This document shows positions 23,371 through 35,339 of a stretch of DNA of 64,000 bases, in pieces. A program made the translations under genes and the position numbers. Below the pieces are notes generated by a model that saw only the letters and a program-made list of their open reading frames with translations, did no database searches and was not told where the DNA came from. Source of the DNA: Rattus norvegicus (taxonomy: Eukaryota; Chordata; Mammalia; Rodentia; Muridae). Every line of letters starts with the position of its first letter. The stretch's first letter is position 1. The stretch lies in contig NW_026947371.1 of NCBI RefSeq assembly GCF_036323735.1, positions 712,501-776,500 on the forward strand, read 5' to 3'.

Positions 23371-23988
23371 CTTTCCCAAGCACCAAATATTTCTTCCTTG
23401 TTTTTATACCAAGACAGAAGGCCAGCTTCCTTCTCCCCATCTCATATCCTTCATCCTCTTTTTTCTCACTCCAAAGTTGTCTCTGAATTAGGCCCATTAG
23501 TAAACCTTAGAGTTATTGAAGGAAAATCTGAGAGGCAGTTGCAGTAACTACAACAGAAGGAGCTAGGACTCACCAGGTTGTAAGAGAGTTTTCAGGGAGG
23601 TCCTAATGATAATGTCACTGAGAACTACTGTGGTCTACATGCTGAACACTTTTCCTTACATTGACCAGATTCTAGAGTGTCCTTACCAGGTATATCTCCG
23701 GAAACACTGTTGAAACCTGTATGTACTACATCACTCTAAAGTAGAGACTTCTCTCTGCTTAACTAGTCATTACATGCTCTGAATGTAGAAAGTTAGCCAG
23801 GAGCTTAGCATGGGTAGAAACGATTTAGGAACATGGAGTGTATGACATACTTCTAGATAATATTTTTATTCCCAAGTTCATTCCTGTGACATAAAGTTCA
23901 ATTTTCTGTGTTTTCTTTCTTTCCCGAAGGCAAGTATTTTCTCTACAACCTTAAATTGAATGAATATTGTATTTCAATTTCTTCCTGT
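23371..23988 (+). repeat. Module B, copy 4 (3'-truncated by ERV sequence)
   Basis: Begins CTTTCCCAAGCACCAAATAT and can be followed to about 23988 (GAATATTGTATTTCAATTTC), where it is cut off by retroviral pol sequence. The last ~550 bases present in other copies, including the (TA)n, are absent. Confidence 0.8.
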
Positions 23989-24404
23989 AAATGGGTAGTT
24001 TTACCAAAAGGTATGGCCAATAGCCTTCTATGTGTCAACATTTGTGGGCAATGCCATTGCCCCAATAAGACAGAAGTTTCCTGCACCCCATTTTACAGAT
24101 GATATCCTTTTAACTGCAAAGAATGAAGAGATTTTAGATTTAGTATATGGAAATTTATTTAAATTGCTAGAAGGTAGGGGATTTGATTACTGCCCCAGAA
24201 AAGGTACGAAAGGGCAATTTTGTAAATTATTTAAGAGCAAAACTAAGTCCTTATAACATTATCCCCCAGAAGGTTGAATTGAGGAAAGATAATCTTAAGA
24301 CTCTTAATGATTTTGAAAATTTGAAAAATTACTAGGAGATATTAATTGGGTCAGATGTCATTTAAAATTACCTAATTATGAATTAAAACCATTGTATAAC
24401 ATTT
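23989..24404 (+). pseudogene. ERVK (IAP-like) reverse transcriptase fragment
   Basis: A ~415-base piece of betaretrovirus-like RT in sense orientation. Peptide signatures in order are WVVLPKGMANS (before the palm), HFTDDILLTAKNEEILDLV (catalytic aspartate pair; the residues usually before it are missing) and LNDFENL...LLGDINWVRCHLKL...PLYNIL (thumb). It is spread over three frames with stops. It has no LTR, and both ends are abrupt: the left joins module B, the right joins an L1 3' UTR. It is a chimeric junction rather than an ordinary insertion. Confidence 0.8.
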
Positions 24405-24705
24405 TAAGAACAACAATGCCAATGAACCAGGGCTTTCTCATACTATACCAAAATAGAAAGAAAGTACATGGACTGAGGAATGGCTCCAAATGCATATGTG
24501 GCAATGGATGGAATTTTTGGGCAACATAGGAAAGAGAAGCCTTTGTCCTCCCTTGTACATCTTTCACTTCAAGGGAATGTCATTCAGGAGAAAGGCTGGT
24601 TAGAGAAGAAGGAAATGGGAATGTGTAGGGATCTTATGTGCAGGAAACAGGGAAAGGAAATAATATTGGAAATTTAAATATAGAAACATCCAGTTAAAAA
24701 AAACA
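24405..24705 (+). repeat. L1 3' UTR piece in array (5'-truncated)
   Basis: Starts at AAGAACAACAATGCCAATGA, about 200 bases further in than the other array copies, because the ERV fragment replaced the front. Ends in the usual A-rich tail. Confidence 0.8.
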
Positions 24706-25204
24706 ATATAATTTGCTAAAAAATAAAAAAAGTAAGATGTAAAAGACAGTAAAAGTTGCCAAGTAATCACACATATTTACTCGTAAATCTGATGTGGTCG
24801 AGTAATACTAGTGGAAAGACTGAGATGATGAAATCTCAACTAGAAGCAATTCTGTGTCCGTAATATTAGTGTCAGACAAAAAAATCACTATAGGTGTCCA
24901 AAGCATGGTGTTTACTCCGAGATAGCAACACAATATTTGTACTTCCCTTCTTCGTTAGTTCCTGTCTTCTTGAGAAAAACAGTAAAGGTCAGGAGCTCAG
25001 AGAATCAATTGTGCTCTTCACAACACTTGGATTTTGTAATAAAGAAATGAATGACATAAACTCTCTGAATTTTAGGAACCATAAGAAGAGGGAAGTTGAG
25101 ATGCTTCTGAGAGACTCGCAGCTCATGATTCTCATATGTGGAAGGTTCAGATAAAGACTATCTCTTTAGCGATCCCACACAACTCCTATCTTGGACTCAC
25201 TGAG
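24706..25204 (+). repeat. Module A', copy 3
   Basis: Same landmarks as copy 2 (AGTAATACTAGTGGAAAGAC near 24804, CACTATAGGTGTCCAAAGCA near 24888). The 86-codon frame at 24894-25154 lies inside but is not conserved in other copies. Confidence 0.8.
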
Positions 25205-26370
25205 CTTTCCAAGGACCACATAGATCTTTCTTTTTTTTCATACAAAGACAAAAAGCCAACTTAATCCCCTTCTCATATCTCTTCATCTTCTTTTTTCTCA
25301 CTCCCAAATGACTGTTTACTCTGAAATAGAGGACAATTAGTAAACCCTAGAGGTAATGAAGGAACATCTGAAGATCAGTTGCAGTCACAGCAAAACTTGT
25401 GACATCACAGAAGAAGTTTTGGCTCTCCAGGATACCAGAGATTTTTCATGAATGAACTAATGATGATGTCTCTAAGAACTGCCATGGCCTATCTGCTAAA
25501 GAATTTTTCTTACGTTGACTAGATTTGAGGGTGCCCTTTCCATGTATGTCTTCTGTAACATAGTGGAAATGTTTACATACTCCATCTCTCTAAAGCTAGT
25601 GACTTCTCTTTGCTTCTTTAATGGTAACATGCTCTGAAAGGACAAAGTTAGTCAGGGTCTTGGCATGGGTCGATGAGATTTAGGAACAGGTGTGTAGAAG
25701 ATTCTTCTAGATAATATTTTCATTCTCAGGTTCATTCCTGTGGCACACAGTTCAATTTTCTTCGTTTTCTCTGTTCCCCAAAGGCCAGTATTTTCCCTAC
25801 AGACATTTATTTGAATGCATGTGCATTTCAATTTTTATTGTATATTCCTTGATAGGTGACTTTATTCATATTCCTGAATGTGTACTCAAAAATTCTCTTT
25901 TCCACTTCTATTTTCTGCAATGATTTTCGCAACAAAGGCACCCAGCTCTAGAGTGATAATAACAGTGTAAATTGTGTGTATCTACTTCAAGTGGTAAACT
26001 CCAAATTCCTATTTCATCCAAAAATTTCCACATATCAGTAACGCATAGGACCACATGGAGTACAGAATTTGGTTCTCAGGTCCCTTTCGATCTCGGTTCT
26101 TCAATATCTCTGTTCCAGTGTCTCTGGGTTAGATTTGAGATTTTTGAATGTTTTACCATGAATATTTCTTGAAGCCAAACATAAGATAGAGAAGGATGGG
26201 AATTGATAAGAATGGCTTCAGGACCAGGGAAACCCCCACTTCAATAGTTTCATAAGGACAGGAGGGAATCTATTTGCCAATGCAATTTGTGGACTCTACA
26301 TTCTTGACCTAGTTGCACTGAATCCATTTTAAAATTCCCCCTAACTTCATAACTGTTGGAGCCACCAAAA
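25205..26370 (+). repeat. Module B, copy 5
   Basis: Complete copy from TTTCCAAGGACCACATAG to GGAGCCACCAAAAGTATA. Here the TGATGATGTCACTGAG site reads TGATGATGTCTCTAAG, so it is not perfectly conserved. Confidence 0.8.
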
Positions 26371-26403
26371 GTATATACATATATATCATATATATTTCAT
26401 ATG

Positions 26404-26444
<41 letters not shown>
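26371..26444. repeat. Interrupted (TA)n tract at module B edge
   Basis: TA units broken by CATATAT and TTTCATATGT interruptions, at the equivalent position to 16392 and 22321. Confidence 0.95.
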
Positions 26445-26448
<4 letters not shown>

Positions 26449-26935
26449 CAGCCACCAAAACTAGATAAGATTTATGAAGCTAAGAAGTGCATTCTACCAG
26501 GAACTGGATATAGATAATTCCTGAGAGACACATTTAGAGCATGTCAAATACAGAAGTGAATGTTAGTGGCAAACCAGTGAACTGAAAACAGACATCTTGT
26601 TGGTAGTTTTTGAGACAGTATTACAATAGTTGAAGGTGTTGTTAACTCCAAAAGAACAATATTGTCAATGACCCAGTGCTTTCTTGTACAAGACCAATAT
26701 TCAAATAATGAACATAGAACTATGGCTCCAAATACATATGTGGCAGAGTATGGGCACCAATGGAAGGAGAAGCCTTGTTCCTACCTAGGTTTGTCTCCCA
26801 GTTCAAGGGAATTTCAAGGGGCAGAATTATGGTTAGAGAAGAAGGGATTGTGAACAGGTAGTGATCTTATGGGCAGGAAATTGAGAAAGGACATAATATT
26901 TTAAATGTAAATATAGACTCATCCAGTTTAAAACA
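26445..26935 (+). repeat. L1 3' UTR piece in array
   Basis: Same piece as 22376-22870 (GCCACCAAAACTAGATAAGA start, ACCAATGGAAGGAGAAGCC, AATATTTTAAATGTAAATAT end). Confidence 0.8.
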
Positions 26936-27442
26936 CTATAATTTGATAAAAATTTAAAAAAGAAAGATTTAAAAGTAATGAAAACTGCCAACTAATCACA
27001 CTTATTTACTCAGATCTCTAAATTGGTATTCAGAGTAATACTAGTGGAAAGACAAAGATGATGAAGTCTCAACTAGAAGCACTTCTTTCTCCGAAATATC
27101 CGTGTCAGACACAAAATGCACTATAGGTATCCAAAGCTTGGAGGAGTTTACTCTGAGCTAAGTACCCAATACTTGTCTTTACCTCCTTCCTTAAGACCTT
27201 TTTCTTCTGGGCAAAAAGAATAAAGGCCATAGCTCTCAGAAAAACAACTGTGCCCTCTCAAAATCTATTCTTTGCAATTAAGAAATGAATGATATAAACC
27301 CTTTGACATTCAGGAACCATAAGAACAGGGAATTCCAGATGCTTCTGTGACGCTTCCACCTCTTGATTCTCATATGTGTAAGTCTCAGATCAAGTCTATC
27401 TCTTCAGCGATACCACTCCAACCCTTCCAAGGGCTCTCTGAA
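26936..27442 (+). repeat. Module A', copy 4
   Basis: Same landmarks: AGTAATACTAGTGGAAAGAC near 27032, CACTATAGGTATCCAAAGC near 27119, GGAGGAGTTTACTCTGAGC. Confidence 0.8.
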
Positions 27443-28613
27443 CTTTTCAAAATACCACTTATTTCTTCATTTTTTTCATACAAAGACAGAAGGCCAGGTT
27501 CCTTCCTCACATCTCTGATCTCCTCATCCTGTTTGTTCTCACTCCCAAATGGCTGTTTACTCTGAATTAGTGGCAAATTAGCAAACCAGAGAGGTAATGA
27601 GGTAATATGTGAGAGTCAGTTCCTGTCAGGACAATAATTGTTACATCACAGAAGAAGCTAGGGCTCTCCTAGTTACAACAGATTTTTCATGGAGGTCCTA
27701 TTTATGATGTCACTGAGAACGGCCATCTCCTACCTGCTAAACAGCTTTCATTACATTTACCAGATTCGAGGGTGTCCTTTCCAGGTATGTCTCCTGTGAC
27801 ACAGTGGAAAGCTTTACGTACTCCATCTCTCTTAAGCTAGAGACTTATCTCTGCTTCACTAGTGGTTACATGCTGTGAATGGAGAAGGTTAGTCAGGGGC
27901 TTGGCATGGGTCCCTAAGATCTAGGAATATGGAGTGCAGGAGATTCTACTGGATAATAATTTTATTCCCAGTTCCATTCCTCTGGCCTATAATTCAATTT
28001 CCTCAGATATCTTTCTTTTCTAATAGCCAGTATTTTCCCTACAGATCTTTAATTGAGTGAATATTTTATTACATTTTCTTAGTGTACATTCCTTGATAGT
28101 GGACTTTATATATATTGCTGAATGTGTACTCAAATGTTCTATTATCCTATTCCATTTTTTTGCTCTGATTTTGAAAAAAAGGGGGCCCAGTACTAAAGTG
28201 AATATAACAGTGTATATATTCTGTATCTACTTAAATGACAAACTCCCAAATCCTTATTTTATCCAAAAATTACCACACATTAGTAAAGCAAAGGACAACA
28301 TAGACTATAATGTGGTTCTGCGGTAGCATTAGATAGCAGTTCTCTAATATCTACCTTCCAGTGTTTCCATGGCCAGACTTGAGGGTTTTGGATGTTTTAC
28401 CATGATTCTTTATTCAGTCCAAACATAAAGTTCATTACATGGACTGGGAGAGGAGTGGCTTGAAGTCAAGTGAATCTTCTACTTCAGTAGGTTCATAAGA
28501 ATAGAATGGAGTCTATATGGCTTCGTCATTTGTGGATTCTAAATTCTTAACTTAGTTGCGCAGAATTCTTGTTAAAAATCCACCAAACACCATAGCTGTA
28601 CAAGGGACCAATT
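27443..28613 (+). repeat. Module B, copy 6
   Basis: Full-length copy, but its 3' edge runs into an antisense L1 fragment and a CA/CT microsatellite instead of (TA)n. Confidence 0.8.
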
Positions 28614-28732
28614 ATATCCTAGTCATTCTGATTGCTGTGCTATGGAAACTCAGGATTTTGTTTTTCATTTCCATTTACCTGATGGCTAAGGATGTTGATA
28701 TTCCTCAGTTGAGAATTCATTGTTTAGCTCTA
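28614..28732 (-). repeat. L1 ORF2 fragment, antisense
   Basis: Complement of L1 ORF2 C-terminal coding DNA (CATTCTGATTGCTGTGCTAT, TTTCCATTTACCTGATGGC). It shares with 35216-35410 an unusual deletion that joins GGATGTTG directly to ATATTCCTCAG. Confidence 0.75.
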
Positions 28733-28789
28733 CACACACAAACACAAACACAAACACACACACACATACACACACTCTCTGTCTCTGTC

Positions 28790-28858
<69 letters not shown>
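28733..28858. repeat. Compound (CA)n-(CTGT)n-(CT)n microsatellite
   Basis: CA-rich units, then CTGTCTCT/CTGT units, then about 25 CT units. The 106-codon frame across it is low complexity. Confidence 0.97.
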
Positions 28859-28859
<1 letters not shown>

Positions 28860-29289
28860 AAATCAAATGTAGATAAGAGTGATGAAGCTAAGGAGTCTAT
28901 GCTGCCAGTGAACTGAAAATGGACATCTTGTTGGTAGGATTTGAGAAAGGATTAGAAGAGCTAAAGGTACTTTCAACACCATAATAACAACAATGCAAAA
29001 AAAAATCAAAAAAAAAAAAAAACAGAGATTTCTGGTACTAAACCAATATTCAAAGACTGTACATGGACAGAACTATGGCTCCAACTGCATATGTGACAAA
29101 GGATGGTCTTGGGGTCACCAATGGAAGGAGAAGCCATTGGGTTTGACTCCAAGTTCAAGGCAATGTCAGGGAGCAGTAAGGTGGATTATAGAAGAAGAGG
29201 AGCAGAATTGGATAGGGCAATTATGGAAAAGAAACTGGGAAAGGAAATAACATTTGAAATGCAAATGTAGAAATATCCAATTAAAAAAG
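28859..29289 (+). repeat. L1 3' UTR piece in array
   Basis: Fourth well-preserved L1 3' UTR piece (GTACATGGACAGAACTATGG, CACCAATGGAAGGAGAAGCC). It carries an internal A-rich insertion near 29000. Confidence 0.78.
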
Positions 29290-29810
29290 CAATATAATTT
29301 TATAAGAAATTAAAAAAATGAAAAAAAGAAAAGAAATCTGCCAGCTAATCAAACCTATTGAGTCAGAAATCTAAAGAGTCACTGTCAGGGAATGGTATTC
29401 AGAGTAATACTAGTGGAAAGACTGAGATGATGATGTCTTAACTAGAAGCTCTTCTCTTTCAGAAATCAGTGTCATAAACAAATTGCACAATAGGAATCCA
29501 AAGCACGGAGGCATTTACACTGAGCTGAGGAGATAATACTTGTCTTTCCTTTGTTTCTTTGGACCTTTTCTTCAGGGCAAAAAGAGTAAAAGCCACAAGC
29601 TCTGAGAAGAACAACTGTGCCCTTCCCAACAACTGGCATTTGTAATGAATAAATTGATTATATAAACTCTCTTACTTACAAGAACCATATCAAGCAGGGA
29701 AGTCCAGATGATTCTGAGAAGATCGCAGCTCATGATTCCAATGTGTGGAAGGCTCAGATCAAGGCTATTTATTCAGAGAACCCACTCATTCCCTACCCAA
29801 GACTCACTGA
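29290..29810 (+). repeat. Module A', copy 5
   Basis: Last A' copy, with AGTAATACTAGTGGAAAGAC near 29404 and GTCCAGATGATTCTGAG near 29702. Confidence 0.78.
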
Positions 29811-29880
29811 ACTTTCCCACGGACAAGATTTGAGGGTGCCTTTCCAATAGTGTCTCCTGTGACATACTGGAAAACATAAT
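29811..29880 (+). repeat. Module B, terminal fragment
   Basis: ACTTTCCCACGGACAAGATT, then a jump to GAGGGTGCCTTTCC and TCTCCTGTGACATACTGGAAA. Only fragments of the module remain; the array ends here. Confidence 0.6.
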
Positions 29881-30430
29881 GGTATTAGTTTTAAATTTTA
29901 ATATTTATTTTAACCTAACCTATAAAGTAACAGGTTGTCTTATTTTATTCTTGTTGGCATTCAACCTCATCCTTGATTTTTCAGTTCTTTGTTCCTTCCT
30001 GTCCTATGTCCCTCACCACTTATACTAGTCTCTCTTCATTATTCTTACATCTACATCCATATCCCACATGTTCAATATCTTCCATAGCACTCTGTATAAA
30101 ACCCAACTTTCTAATGTCTGCGACCTATATCAGTTAAATAAACTCAAGCCATCCACAGCTTCACATAAATACAAGTATATTAGAAGGAGATTCTATGATC
30201 TATATGAGAAAGAACACATGGTATTTGCCTTTCTGAGTCTTTGCTACCTTACTCGGTATATTTTCTAGTTACATTTATTTTCCTGAAACAATGATAGTTT
30301 AGTTTTCCTAGGGCTTAATGAAATGCCATTTCGTATATTGTCATATTCTTATGTATCTACATATCAATGAACATTCCTTACTATTCTCAATAAAACAACA
30401 ATAGATTTTTTGTGAATAATGATGAGAAAG
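29881..30430 (-). repeat. Old L1 3' end, antisense
   Basis: Reads as the complement of an old L1 3' UTR and ORF2 end: ATGAGAAAGAACACATGGTA, TTGCCTTTCTGAGTCTTTGC and TACCTTACTCGGTATATTTT correspond to the familiar antisense L1 segment before the ORF2 stop. Confidence 0.65.
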
Positions 30431-30673
30431 CTCAGATAGAGAAGTCAAGATTAATTACTGACAAACTAAGAAAAAAATTTCAAAGATAAAAATTTGTGGT
30501 TATGTTAACTAGATCAGTGTACATTAAGGTTAATAAAGGATGTGGTATTTATAATGTTTTAATAAAAATTAAAATTGTAGAATATTCAATACTTTAGAGA
30601 ATGCTTATAAAATTGTCCATCACTAAGTGTTACTTACACTAAAAATTTAATATTTTTATAAAATGTTTTGGAG

Positions 30674-30708
<35 letters not shown>

Positions 30709-31811
30709 CATATATATATATAAATATATATATAACCTTCAAAATAACATTAAGAAGTTACTGTCATAAAATTCAATAACAACACCAAAGACCGGTTATA
30801 TGAATTAAAAACGGACTAGAAGTTATTGAAAACCTCTCCAATTAAATTCAGAGACTTAGAAAAGAGAGCCTTTTAATAGAAAGGCACATGGCAAACAAGA
30901 AACAATAAAATCCTGAAACTATACTAAGATGGTTACTATTCATTCCTATGCGTTAAGGTTCCATCAACAAGCATGGTAGATGAAGAGAAGGTATATGTCA
31001 GAAAAATTAATTCATGTTTAACATAGTAACTTTCTTCATAATACCCAAGCAGACACTTCTCTTTTTTGTTGCTTAAAAAGTATGTACAAAGCACGGCTTT
31101 TGATTATAACACTAATATTTCAAAACTATCATTAAATATGCAAAGATCTTAACACAAAACCCATAGTTTTCATAGCAACCATACAAACTTAAGAAGGAAA
31201 AGAAAACATTTTTAAGTACATAGATATGCGTAATGAAGTCCCCACCTTACCAGTAACAGATGGGTCAAACTTATTGTTCTATGTATTACATAGAATACTC
31301 TATCCCAGTTCATTGTTCCTTAGCATATGTTTTTCCTCATCTTTCTCTGTTACTTATCTTCTGAAAGCAGGTTGTATTTCTCATAAAATTAGTTCAAATC
31401 ATCCAATCTTCACTCCAACAAAAAGAAGGTGTTGACATTAGAGGAAAACCAATTAAAGGTTCTCATTCTTTATTGTGCAAAATTTTATATATTATTTTGT
31501 ATGCTTAATATGCTTCTACACCTTAGTGATGACAATTCAATATTGGCCTGAAATCCAATATTCTTAATTCACAATGTAAAAGCCCTTTAGCTAATCACAG
31601 AAACGCCTTCAAAGTGTATTTACATAGGTTTATTTAATAATAATTCAACTTATAGTGTAAGGGGAATAGTGATGTATAACATCTTTTCTTACATTTTTGG
31701 TGCCTCACATTATTTTATAGCTAAGAGATTTCATTAGAATCAAGAAAAAATTATTAACATCTTACTAAAATAAAATGAGAATTTTTCTCTGTATAATTCA
31801 GAACTTATTCT
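30431..31811. other. AT-rich unassigned DNA with a (TA)n tract
   Basis: Nothing recognised apart from an imperfect TA microsatellite at 30671-30737. Confidence 0.4.
30671..30737. repeat. Imperfect (TA)n microsatellite
   Basis: TA units interrupted by GTATAT, ACATAT and AAATAT. Confidence 0.95.
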
Positions 31812-31990
31812 TGAACATTTTTGTGACACTGTTTCTTTTATATCCCTGGCAGTACCAGAACTCACTCTCCCTCTCACCTTTTCTCTCTTTCTCTCTCTGT
31901 AGACCAATCTGGCCTTGAACTTAGAGTTCTGCCTGCTTCTGCTCCCCAGTGCTAAGAATAAAGGCCTGTGCCACCACACCCCGTTCTTGT
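31812..31990 (-). repeat. B1 SINE, antisense, with CT-rich insertion
   Basis: Complement of a B1: CTGTAGACCAATCTGGCCTT, CTGCCTGCTTCTGCTCCCCA, GTGCTAAGAATAAAGGCCTG, CCACCACACCCCG. A CT-rich stretch of about 30 bases sits where consensus B1 has a short CACTCTGTAG. The 79-codon minus-strand frame here is a SINE by-product. Confidence 0.8.
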
Positions 31991-33924
31991 CTACATCTTT
32001 AACATGCTCTTGTCTGATTATATTCCAAATCTTATGAAGTTAGTTCCCTAAAGTACCTAGAAAAACTCCAATACCAAAAATATATTTTGCATATCTAAGT
32101 CCCTCTTCCCAAATTCCTGATTGATCTAGTCACCTAGCAAGCTCTCTGAAGGAACTGAAAACAACAAATTTTGCTTTCATAACAGGAATAAAGAAAAGGA
32201 CTGTTTACTGCACGATCTCTTGATATCACGGAACAATTCTTCCAACACTACAAAGTGAAATCTCATAAAGAAATGGGTACCCGAAGCCACAGTTTCTTAC
32301 CTTCTATTTGGTTGTGCACACTGTGACCACCATTTCATTTTAACCAGGTTTAACGCAAAGGTATTCTCTGCTCCAAGAATCCAATTCTACTATATTGACA
32401 TATTCAGCCATGTTCAGATAAATTTAATCACCAAGCACACCAAAGTAAGGATTTATAAAATATCCAACAGAAACATGGGAAGAAATGCTACAAATATAAA
32501 TTCATACAGAATAAATAAACAAAAGGTCATTTACTTTTGTAACACAACATCTATCCATTTTCATTGTATTGATTGGTTCTGTGTATATTCAGAAGCCAAG
32601 AAAATTGTATTTAAGCCAGGACACAATTTGTGAGTTTTAGTTCTCTCTATTATATAAACTATGAAGACTAACACTTAGATATCAATGCTTAATAGAAAGC
32701 AATTTTACATGTTGTGTCATTTAACTATTTCTCGGATTTTTTTGTATAATTGAAAAAGTATAGCTAAATCTTGTTATTTAATATTATTCCCACTCAATTT
32801 CAATATCTACTTTAACTCTGAGTAATAAGTCCAAATGGGATCTGATTACATATATTGGCCACATACGTATTTTTCTAAAAATTATAAGGCAAAGTTTTAT
32901 ATGCTAGAATATACACTTTTGGGAGTACTGGAATTTAGTACATCCTTTTTCATTACTTTTCTCTGAAAGACTATTTTTTACTAATTTGTTTCAAATTTTT
33001 AGAAGTATTGTTGTGTGTGTGTTTGTGTGTGTGAGTGTGCCTGTGTGAGTATACATACATACATATACATGTATATTTTATAATTCAAATATAATAAGAC
33101 CAGAGAAAGTAGCTTGAGTGATATTGATAATTTATAGACACAGTGAATTTTTGTATATGCGTATATATAACCTTGAAAATATTTTCTGAGTATTTTTTCA
33201 AAAGCAATTTTTAAATATGTATACTAGATCAAACATGCTAATTGCAGTTTTAGCTTTTTCCACACTAATTTTATCTCATTAGATGTCTAGAAAGAAATAT
33301 ATGGATCCCTGAATCATATATTAACTCCAACTGTAGGTAGAATCAATGATAGATCTTATTTTTCTCACCTTTACTTCATAAATTATATATTTAATATGCT
33401 CTATTTATATTAGAAACGTGTGCCACATTATACATATATATATATATATGTATTTGTTGATAACTTCCTTCTGTAAACAAACATTAAGAATTAATGATTT
33501 ATATACATTATTACAAAATCTAAGAACATTCGGTGTGTTCCATAATCAACTACCATAATGCATAAATATTAGAATCATTTCCTGACTGACGCTATTAACA
33601 AAAATTACTTGATGTACCATTCCTATAAACTAATTTAGATATTATCCATCTGAATTTCTTCAAGGAAATGTCTAACTTTTAGTAAAGGGAAATATAGTAA
33701 AATTGTTACTGTCTTTGAATCACAAATGATGTCAGTATTTTTTTTCATTCTATATATCTTTAAATTGTAAAATACAGTTTTGTTTAAATAAGTCATAACA
33801 AAAAGGGACATATTGATTATAGACAGCAAAAGAGAGCAAATGAAATTAATGCCAAACTCTAATATTTGAGCCAATATCAGAAATGGGAAATGATATTTTA
33901 CTATTAATTTAAGGAGACATAATG
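31991..33924. other. AT-rich unassigned DNA
   Basis: No recognised repeat except a TG-rich microsatellite at 33008-33078 and short TA runs near 33435. The 97-codon minus-strand frame at 33635-33928 is AT-driven and motif-free. Confidence 0.4.
33008..33078. repeat. (TG)n/(TACA)n microsatellite
   Basis: TGTG-rich stretch passing into ATACATACATAC and TATACATGTATAT. Confidence 0.9.
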
Positions 33925-34856
33925 TCATTTTTATTTAATAATTTTCCTGAATATTTTATGTATTTTCAGTTCAAATGGTATCTCCTTTCCTCCCTCTCCC
34001 ATAAACCCCCCTTCCAGCTTCTTTGAAGATGTTCCCTTTTCCACCAACTCACTTCAACCTCAATGCCCTGGCATTACCCTACACTGGGGAAAAAAGTCTT
34101 CACTGGATTAAAGGATTTTAATTCCAATCATGCTGGACAGTGCATTTCTCTGCCACACATGTGGCTGGAATCATTGGTTCCTCAAACTGTACTCAATAGT
34201 GGGTTGTTTAATCCCCCTAATTTCTGGTGGGGTCTTGTTGGTTGATATTGTTGTTCTTCCTGGGGTTTTGCAAATCCCTTCAGCTCATTAAGTATTTTCT
34301 CTAAAACTTCCATTGAAACCCCCATGTATAATCCAATGGTTAGCTGCAACCATCCTCATTTATATCAGTAGGGATCTGTCAGAGCCTCTCAGGAGACATC
34401 CATATCTGATTTCTATCAGCAAGGATTTGTTGGCATCAGCAATGAAGTCTGAATTGGGTGGCGGCATAGTGGATGGATCCCCACGTGGGGCAGTCTCTGG
34501 TTGACCCTTCTTCAGTCCCTGCTTGACTCTTTATCATTGTATTTCTTCCCATGAATATTTTGTTCCTTCTTCTTAGAAACAATGTAGCATCCACATTTTG
34601 GTCTTCTTTTAGCTTGGGCTTCATATGACCTGTGGATTCTTTCTTATGAATTCCACACTTTTGGGTTGATACACACTTCCAATTAGTTTATATTATTTGT
34701 GTTATTACCTCACACAGAATGATAATTTCTAATTCCATCCTAAGAATTTTATGCAAACATTGTTTTTGATAGCTTAGAATACAGGGTGTAAATATACCAC
34801 ATTTCCTTTATCCATTTCTTTGTTGAGGGACATCTGGGTTCTTTTCAGCTTCTGGC

Positions 34857-34932
34857 AAATATATGTATATATGTATATATGTATATATGTGTGTGTGTGT
34901 GTTTATACATACAATTTATGTGTGAGTATGTA

Positions 34933-34980
<48 letters not shown>
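34857..34980. repeat. (TATG)n-(TG)n-(TA)n microsatellite
   Basis: Compound tract replacing part of L1 ORF2; the last 45 bases are pure TA. Confidence 0.95.
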
Positions 34981-34983
<3 letters not shown>

Positions 34984-35249
34984 GCTTTCCACATATAGCA
35001 TCATGTGTCCTTGTTATATGTTGGAGCATCTTTTGGGTAAATACCCAAGAAGTGGTATTGCAGGATCCTCATGTAGAACAAATTTTGTTAGAAAATTCCA
35101 GATTGATTTCCAGAGTGGTTATACCAGCTTGCAATCCCACCAACATTGGAGGAGTGTTCCTCTTTCTCCACACCCTTTTAAGTATCATTTGTCTACTGAA
35201 TTTGTTTTTATCTTAGCCATTCTGATTGTTGTGCTGTGGAATCTCAGGG

Positions 35250-35339
35250 TTTTTTTTTGTTTTTTGTTTTTTTTGTTTTGTTTTGTTTGTTTTGTTTGAT
35301 TTGTTTTTTTGTTTTTTTTTTTGGTTTTTTTTTTTTTTG
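35250..35339. repeat. T-rich (TTTTG)n tract inside L1
   Basis: Poly-T with interspersed G. The flanking L1 text (ATCTCAGGG and GATTTCCATTTACC) is normally only a few bases apart, so this is an expansion. Confidence 0.9.

Noticed and set aside
28733..28858. Possible CRISPR-like or satellite repeat
   Set aside because: A simple dinucleotide/tetranucleotide microsatellite without spacers.
33635..33928. 97-codon minus-strand frame in AT-rich DNA
   Set aside because: No motif, start context or conserved neighbour; composition explains it.
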